DNA from: JAITVM01 sp031551135
GTDB lineage: Bacteria; Bacillota; Clostridia; Lachnospirales; JAITVM01
DNA: 64,000 nucleotides
NCBI GenBank assembly: GCA_031551135.1
Contig: JAVBOA010000010.1
Location: 1-64,000, forward strand
Direction of reading: 5' to 3'
Each line of letters opens with the position of its first letter. Position 1 is the stretch's first letter. Shown piece by piece: positions 59,619 through 64,000 of this stretch. The position numbers and the translations under genes were made by a program. The notes beneath the pieces are model-generated. The model saw only the letters and a program-made list of their open reading frames with translations. It did not search any database and had not been told where the DNA came from.

Positions 59619-60634
59619 TATTTATCAATCCCCTTTTTTTTAGCATAGACTTTATTAAGAACTAACTGCTGACAAATTTGAAATACATTAGAAGTAATCC
59701 AGTACAAACCAACACCGATCGGAGTAGAAATCGTAAAAAATGCCATCATTAAAGGCGTAACATAAGTCATAGTTTTTTGTGTACTGGCTACAGTTGGATC
59801 TGAAGGAGTATTTTTTTGCTGTTTCATCATAATATATGAAGTTAAAAAGCTTGTTACGGCTGCCAAAATAGGAATTATAATAGCAGGCGACAATCTAAAT
59901 CCGGGCGTATCGGTCAATTTCAATCCTAGAAAAAGATCAGATGCCGCAACTTCCAATAAAAACCCTTTAATCTGTTCAATCTGTGCAGAAAACTCCGCCG
60001 GAACTTTTGCGAAAAAAGCTGCCCATTCGGATTCGGAGAATTTAGCTAAAACTCTTGCCAATTGATCAGGCGCATCTGCGCCGATATTCAGCGGTTTCAT
60101 AAGTTTCGGTTCTATTATCGGTTTCAGCATCTCCAAGCTTCCGCTTATCGATAAAACCGTAGCCGCTAATTTATCAACATACAATTCTTTAAGCTGAGAA
60201 ATATAAAGAAAAGGCTGCTGCATTATATAAGAGAGTGCGAAAAATATAGGTAATTGTAAAAACAAAGGTAAACATGAAGCAATCGGGTTAATTTTTTCTT
60301 TCGAGTACAAAGCTTGCAGCTCCGCATTCTTTTTTTGCAAAACCGCAGAGTCTTTTGAATCACCGTATTTTTTATTTATTTTGTCAATCTCTGGCTGTAT
60401 TTTTTGGGTTTTCATCATTGATTTTTGAGAGCTGATAGCAAACGGCACCATTATAAATCTTGTAAAAATCGTAAACAAGATTATGGATATACCCAAAACA
60501 TGCGCAGAAGTAAAATTCGATATAAAATTATAAATTACATTAAGAATAACACCTAAAATATTTGCAATAAATCCGATTATCGCAGAAGGCTCGTTCGGGA
60601 CTTTAGTTGTGTTCAAAAACAAAAACAGGTTCAA
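59618..60634 (-). CDS. yidC: Membrane protein insertase YidC/OxaA (SpoIIIJ)
   Basis: The 338-residue insertase has a short form without the large Gram-negative periplasmic domain. Hydrophobic helices include near 15-55, LPLFLQLPIFFALSYIM near 120, and the later pair IIPILAAVTSFLTSYIMM and MMAFFTISTPIGVGLYWITSNVFQICQQ. The conserved ARG-like positive residue is in FTRFIMVPFAISSQKSMMK. It inserts proteins with SecYEG or alone. The start is TTG at 60634 with GAGGAGG upstream, overlapping the yidD stop. The loop between helices (near 175-215, rich in Pro and Ala) is longer than usual. Confidence 0.94.
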   Translation of the reverse strand: MNLFLFLNTTKVPNEPSAIIGFIANILGVILNVIYNFISNFTSAHVLGISIILFTIFTRFIMVPFAISSQKSMMKTQKIQPEIDKINKKYGDSKDSAVLQKKNAELQALYSKEKINPIASCLPLFLQLPIFFALSYIMQQPFLYISQLKELYVDKLAATVLSISGSLEMLKPIIEPKLMKPLNIGADAPDQLARVLAKFSESEWAAFFAKVPAEFSAQIEQIKGFLLEVAASDLFLGLKLTDTPGFRLSPAIIIPILAAVTSFLTSYIMMKQQKNTPSDPTVASTQKTMTYVTPLMMAFFTISTPIGVGLYWITSNVFQICQQLVLNKVYAKKKGIDK

Positions 60635-60870
60635 ATATTTTCCTCCTCAGATTTATTTTCCAAAGGCACAGGGTCAAAACCGCCTTTAGAAAAAGGGTTA
60701 CAACGCAATAATCTTTTTGCTCCCAAAAAAATACCCTTAACAACACCGTATCTCTCTATCGCTTCGTAGGCATATTGCGAACATGTGGGATAAAATTTAC
60801 ATGAGTTTGGAAGCCCCGGCGATATTGCCCGCTTATAAAAAATCAACAGATACAGACAAATTTTTTTCAT
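60631..60870 (-). CDS. yidD: Membrane protein insertion efficiency factor YidD
   Basis: The 79-residue protein has the canonical sequence: FYKRAISPGLPNSCKFYPTCSQYAYEAIERYGVVKGIFLGAKRLLRCNPFSKGGFDPVP. Its three Cys and amphipathic N-terminus are typical. It sits, as expected, between rnpA and yidC. Its stop TGA overlaps the TTG start of yidC. ATG has AAGGGGC upstream. Confidence 0.96.
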   Translation of the reverse strand: MKKICLYLLIFYKRAISPGLPNSCKFYPTCSQYAYEAIERYGVVKGIFLGAKRLLRCNPFSKGGFDPVPLENKSEEENI

Positions 60871-60906
60871 AAAAACAAAGCCCCTTATGAATAAAAACAG
60901 AATAGA

Positions 60907-61251
60907 TCATACACCTTTATTATATAGATTATGTTTTTTTAAAAGATGTATCAAAGAATCATTAATTTCAAAATAGCCCAGCCCTTTTGTTGTGTTTCTG
61001 GCAACAACAACAATATTATATCCGCGCGCGATTTTTTTTTCCAAAAGCCTGTAGCTTTCGCGAATACAGCGCGTGACTCTGCTTCTGACAACAGAGTTCC
61101 CGACTTTTTTGCTAACGGAAATGCCTAAATAATTTAATGAAGAATTATTTTTCAAAATATACAATACCAAGTTTCTATTTGCGATAGACTTTCCTTTACC
61201 ATATACAATACGAAAATCCTTATTTTTTTTTAGGGATGTGGTAAATTCCAA
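60907..61251 (-). CDS. rnpA: Ribonuclease P protein component
   Basis: This 114-residue basic protein assists the RNase P RNA in processing tRNA 5' ends. It begins EFTTSLKKNKDFRIVYGKGKS, with LNYLGISVSKKVGNSVVRSRVTRCIRESYR (the RNR-like motif, here R-S-R-V-T-R) and YNIVVVARNTT. I chose the TTG at 61251 because GGGAGG lies 8 nt upstream and the protein then starts like other RnpA. The ATG at 61275 has no ribosome binding site. Confidence 0.93.
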   Translation of the reverse strand: MEFTTSLKKNKDFRIVYGKGKSIANRNLVLYILKNNSSLNYLGISVSKKVGNSVVRSRVTRCIRESYRLLEKKIARGYNIVVVARNTTKGLGYFEINDSLIHLLKKHNLYNKGV

Positions 61252-61332
61252 AAGAACGTCCTCCCGCTTTTTCATACAAATTCGATTTTTTTCTTAAAAC
61301 AAATACGCTTAATCAAATAACCTAAAATACGT

Positions 61333-61361
61333 ATAAATAAAAGACCACAAAAAAGTGGCCT
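61333..61361 (-). terminator. Terminator/attenuator between rpmH and rnpA
   Basis: On the minus strand GGCCAC and GTGGTC pair around TTTTTT and are followed by TTTTATTTAT. Leaky termination here would keep rnpA below rpmH, as is usual for this pair. Confidence 0.7.
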
Positions 61362-61384
61362 CATACTTAAGACTTTATAAATAA

Positions 61385-61519
61385 TTAAGCAGACAATACT
61401 TTTCTACCTTTTTGACGTCTTCTAAGTAGAACTTTTCTACCGTTTTTAGTACTCATTCTTTTTCTAAAACCATGCTCTTTGCTTCTTTGCCTTTTTTTAG
61501 GCTGAAACGTCATTTTCAA
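61385..61519 (-). CDS. rpmH: Ribosomal protein L34
   Basis: This 44-residue protein reads, from TTG at 61519, MKMTFQPKKRQRSKEHGF and then RKRMSTKNGRKVLLRRRQK followed by GRKVLSA. That matches the conserved L34 sequence and exact usual length. AAGGAGG lies 8 nt upstream of the TTG. It is the first gene of the rpmH-rnpA-yidD-yidC-jag group and divergent from dnaA across the origin. Confidence 0.97.
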   Translation of the reverse strand: MKMTFQPKKRQRSKEHGFRKRMSTKNGRKVLLRRRQKGRKVLSA

Positions 61520-61724
61520 TTTCAGCACCTCCTTATAAAAAAGATGAATCGTATAAAAAATTTTTGCAAAGCAATAATAATTTCATAAAAACAGGATTTT
61601 TTAAAAAATCTGTCTATAACTTTGCACACACTGCCAATAAACAGCCATACGAACTATTGCTATTATATAAAATAAAATTTTCCTAGTCAAGTACAGTTTT
61701 ATTATAAAAATTTAATTGTATTGC

Positions 61725-62098
61725 TTATCCACAAATATTTTGATATTATTATATTAATTCTGTGTAAAACATGTTTAATTTTCTAAGTTATTCACATTCT
61801 GTTGATAAGTCTGTGTATAACTATTAAATTCTTTCCAAATTATTGTTTTCTTATATAGCTGTTGATTTTTTGCTGCAAATATATTTTGTTTTCGTGTCAT
61901 ATATAATCAAGAAAAATCAAAATTAATGAATAATTGTATTCTTAAAATGCTATATATTGTAATTTGTTGATAACTGTAATTTAATGTTGTTAATTATATT
62001 TTCTCTTGCAAATAACACCCAATTTTTACAGGGTTTTATTTTTTCTGTATTTTATAGTTTTACACATATCCACAATTTAATTATTAACATTATCAACA
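61725..62098. other. oriC, upstream part: DnaA box cluster
   Basis: DnaA boxes and close variants lie at 61725 (TTATCCACA), 61788 (TTATTCACA), 61800 (TGTTGATAA), 61812 (TGTGTATAA), 61965 (TGTTGATAA), 62066 (ATATCCACA) and 62090 (TTATCAACA). They sit in very AT-rich DNA between rpmH and dnaA. This is the upstream half of a two-part Firmicute origin. Confidence 0.85.
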
Positions 62099-62141
62099 AT
62101 TAATATTTTTTCCATTTGAATGGAAATATTATAAAATATGA

Positions 62142-62179
62142 TTATTTCTATTTTTCTATCCTTAAAAATGGAAATAGTA
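62142..62179. repeat. Short palindromic repeat upstream of dnaA
   Basis: TTATTTCTATTTTTCTATCC faces TTAAAAATGGAAATAGTA, 26 nt before the dnaA start. A second palindrome, CCATTTGAATGG, lies at about 62112-62123. Confidence 0.6.
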
Positions 62180-62204
62180 TTAAAACTCCCAGGGGGAAAT
62201 TCGC

Positions 62205-63533
62205 ATGGATACTCAAATCGAATATTATTGGGTTGAGGTTTGCAAACTTTTGGAAAAGGAATTGACCGAAATCGCAATGGATATTTTTATTAAAACATTG
62301 AAACCTCTTTATATAAATGAAGATTTTTTTGTTTTAGAAGCCTCTGAAACCGCGCATAAGAATACTGTAGAACAACGCTACATCGGCATAATTACAAGTT
62401 TTATCAGAGCTGTAACCGAAAAAGAGCTTGATGTTAAATTACTTTTACCCGAAAGTTTCAGCGCTTTAGAAACGCCGTTAAGCGAAAAACAAATCCCGAA
62501 CGCAATGGGAAATATTAAGCAAAAATACGTTTTCGAGACTTTTGTCCGCGGAAAATCAAATGAGCTCGCCTATGCGGCCTGTGTTGCAGTGTCTGAGGCC
62601 CCCGGCAAAACTTCTTATAATCCTTTGTTTTTATACGGCGGAGTTGGGCTTGGCAAAACTCATCTTATGCATAGCATAGGTAATAAAATTCTATCGGATG
62701 ATCCAAAATCTAAGGTATTATATTGTTCAACCGAGACCTTTACAAACGAGCTGATTAATTCCATAAAAGAACGAAAAAATCAAGATTTCCGAAATAAATA
62801 CCGCGATATCGACGTTTTGCTGATCGACGATATTCAATTTTTGTCCGAAAAAGAAGGTACTCAGGAAGAATTTTTCCATACTTTCAATACACTATATGAC
62901 GCTAACAAGCAAATCGTTATATCTTCAGATCAACCTCCAAAAGAATTAAAAACCTTGGAGGACAGGCTTAGAAGTCGCTTCGGCTGCGGGCTAATAGTTG
63001 ACATAACTTTTCCGGATTATGAAACCCGTGTGGCGATTTTGGAAAAGAAAGCGGAACTTGATCATACAAAAGTTTCGAAAGAGGTAACGAATTTTATCGC
63101 TAAAAATATTGTTTCCAATATACGTGAGCTTGAGGGCGCACTGAATAAAGTTATCGCTTTCGCTACTCTCTGCAATACTCCTATAACAATCGATCTTGCC
63201 GAAAATGCCCTGCGAGACATAATTTCCGCGCAGGACAAGCCCGAAATTACGCCGGAATTCATACAAAATATCGTTTCGACTCATTATAATATTTCGCCGG
63301 ACGATATACGCGGTAAAAAACGCACCGCAAATATTTCTTATCCACGTCAGGTTGCAATGTATTTAACACGGAAAATAATCGATATGTCTTTACCTAAAAT
63401 CGGCGATTGTTTCGGCGGCAGGGATCATTCCACAGTTATTCACGCCTGCGATAAAATCAGCTTTGAATTGGAGAACGATAAAAATGTGGCGAATACCCTA
63501 TTGGAATTAGAGAAAAAAATAAAAGGTGAATAA
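62205..63533 (+). CDS. dnaA: Chromosomal replication initiator DnaA
   Basis: The 442-residue initiator has domain I to about 80, Walker A YGGVGLGKTHLMHSIG (residues about 144-159), Walker B DVLLIDDIQFLSEKEGTQEEFFHTFN, sensor 2 region ANISYPRQVAMYLTRKI and domain IV DNA-binding signature GGRDHSTVIHACDKI. Domain II is short. It binds the flanking DnaA boxes and opens the origin. ATG has CAGGGGGAAATTCGC upstream. dnaN follows after 290 bp that contain the unwinding region. Confidence 0.98.
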   Translation: MDTQIEYYWVEVCKLLEKELTEIAMDIFIKTLKPLYINEDFFVLEASETAHKNTVEQRYIGIITSFIRAVTEKELDVKLLLPESFSALETPLSEKQIPNAMGNIKQKYVFETFVRGKSNELAYAACVAVSEAPGKTSYNPLFLYGGVGLGKTHLMHSIGNKILSDDPKSKVLYCSTETFTNELINSIKERKNQDFRNKYRDIDVLLIDDIQFLSEKEGTQEEFFHTFNTLYDANKQIVISSDQPPKELKTLEDRLRSRFGCGLIVDITFPDYETRVAILEKKAELDHTKVSKEVTNFIAKNIVSNIRELEGALNKVIAFATLCNTPITIDLAENALRDIISAQDKPEITPEFIQNIVSTHYNISPDDIRGKKRTANISYPRQVAMYLTRKIIDMSLPKIGDCFGGRDHSTVIHACDKISFELENDKNVANTLLELEKKIKGE

Positions 63534-63572
63534 ATATCTATATTTACTTTGTCAACAATCTTGTTTATTTCC

Positions 63573-63785
63573 TGTTGATAAGTTTGTATTTTTTGTTTAT
63601 AAATATTTATACTTTTTTCCGCTGTTGATAATGTGGATAAGTTTATATTTTAAAAAAAGATATCCACATAGTTTATCGGGCAAAAAAACCTATATCTATC
63701 AGCCAAACAGCACTTTTGAACAAATCCACAGCCCCTACTACTACTACTACTAAAATTATTTAATTAATATATACAAATATCCACA
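63573..63785. other. oriC, unwinding part between dnaA and dnaN (DnaA boxes and DnaA-trios)
   Basis: DnaA boxes lie at 63573 (TGTTGATAA), 63623 (TGTTGATAA), 63632 (TGTGGATAA), 63660 (ATATCCACA), 63722 (AAATCCACA) and 63777 (ATATCCACA). After the 63722 box comes a GC-rich spacer GCCCC (63731-63735), then five TAC trinucleotides and TAA (63736-63753), then AT-rich DNA. Opposite this the lower strand reads 3'-ATG repeats, or 3'-GAT in the next register. This is the DnaA-trio arrangement of the basal unwinding system known from Bacillus. Confidence 0.85.
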
Positions 63786-63823
63786 CAATCGGATTGTTTA
63801 AAACTTTTTTTTGGAGGTACCAA

Positions 63824-64000
63824 ATGAAATTCACATGCATGAAAGAAACTTTGTTAGAAGGAATCAATATTGTATCGAGAGCTGTATCCGCAAAAACCTC
63901 AATGCAGATATTAGAATGTATTCTCATAGATGTTAATGAAGATGGTTTTAAATTAACCGCAAACGATTTGGAAATGGGCATAAAAACAAAAAATCTCGAA
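63824..64000 (+). CDS. dnaN: DNA polymerase III beta subunit (sliding clamp), N-terminal part
   Basis: Only 59 codons are in the window. They read MKFTCMKETLLEGINIVSRAVSAKT and continue MQILECILIDVNEDGFKLTANDLEMGI, the normal start of the clamp's first domain. GGAGG lies 6 nt upstream of the ATG. The position after dnaA is canonical. Confidence 0.95.
   Translation, partial: MKFTCMKETLLEGINIVSRAVSAKTSMQILECILIDVNEDGFKLTANDLEMGIKTKNLE

Noticed and set aside
63526..63753. Open frame ending in a run of Tyr between dnaA and dnaN
   Set aside because: The Tyr codons are the TAC trios of the origin; no ribosome binding site outside the dnaA end.

Overview
The window is a chromosomal segment of a low-GC, Gram-positive anaerobe, most likely a spore-forming member of the Clostridia. 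Several things point there: AT-rich intergenic DNA, strong AGGAGG-type ribosome binding sites with many TTG and GTG starts, a CwlD-type amidase, a DUF1292 protein, a lipoteichoic-acid-synthase-like protein, and the Firmicute origin order rpmH-rnpA-yidD-yidC-jag opposite dnaA-dnaN. The genus cannot be named from the sequence alone.

Layout. Positions 1-1605 are the end of a decayed mobile island: an IS630-like transposase fragment, a truncated macro-domain gene and a helix-turn-helix gene, closed by a displaced 3' end of a tRNA-Ser gene. From 1.8 to 5.7 kb there are housekeeping genes (VanZ-like, ychF, tcdA). From 5.8 to 19.5 kb lies a sugar locus: an RbsABC-type importer, two secreted stalk-domain paralogues, a GH32 fructosidase, and a histidine kinase/AraC-type regulator/binding-lipoprotein trio. 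At 19.7 kb is tRNA-Val. From 19.9 to 32.1 kb lies an aldehyde/alcohol redox locus: iron alcohol dehydrogenase, a molybdenum aldehyde oxidoreductase (MOP type), a multi-FeS flavoprotein, a small Cys-rich protein, a radical SAM enzyme, and convergently a CoA-ligase-like protein with an aconitase-family hydratase.

From 32.2 to 38.4 kb there are single genes (cupin, nagB, aldo/keto reductase, lipoprotein, cysK, acyltransferase). From 38.7 to 46.9 kb is one operon in which an Opp/Dpp-type ABC importer sits between a phosphodiesterase-like gene and a metallophosphoesterase/tyrosine-phosphatase fusion. From 46.9 to 58.9 kb come a MerR regulator, a VOC protein, a triple-RidA protein, a NahK-like kinase, a membrane protein, DUF1292, cwlD, a WG-repeat protein, trxB and an LTA-synthase-like gene. 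From 59 to 64 kb is the replication origin region with dnaA and the start of dnaN.

Most interesting system: the alcohol dehydrogenase and the aldehyde oxidoreductase operon are divergently transcribed. Each has a near-consensus promoter, a leader carrying the same about 95-nt conserved fold with compensatory base changes, and then an intrinsic terminator before the gene. This looks like a duplicated metabolite-sensing attenuator that jointly controls alcohol/aldehyde redox enzymes and an under-described set of oxidoreductase accessory proteins. I could not assign the RNA to a known class.

A second system-wide feature is a family of small inverted-repeat elements (five of about 110 bp and at least eight of 29-42 bp) with TACTATTTYC ends. 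Several are flanked by a 3-bp TTA/TAA direct repeat. They lie beside stop codons, in one 5' leader, and upstream of dnaA.
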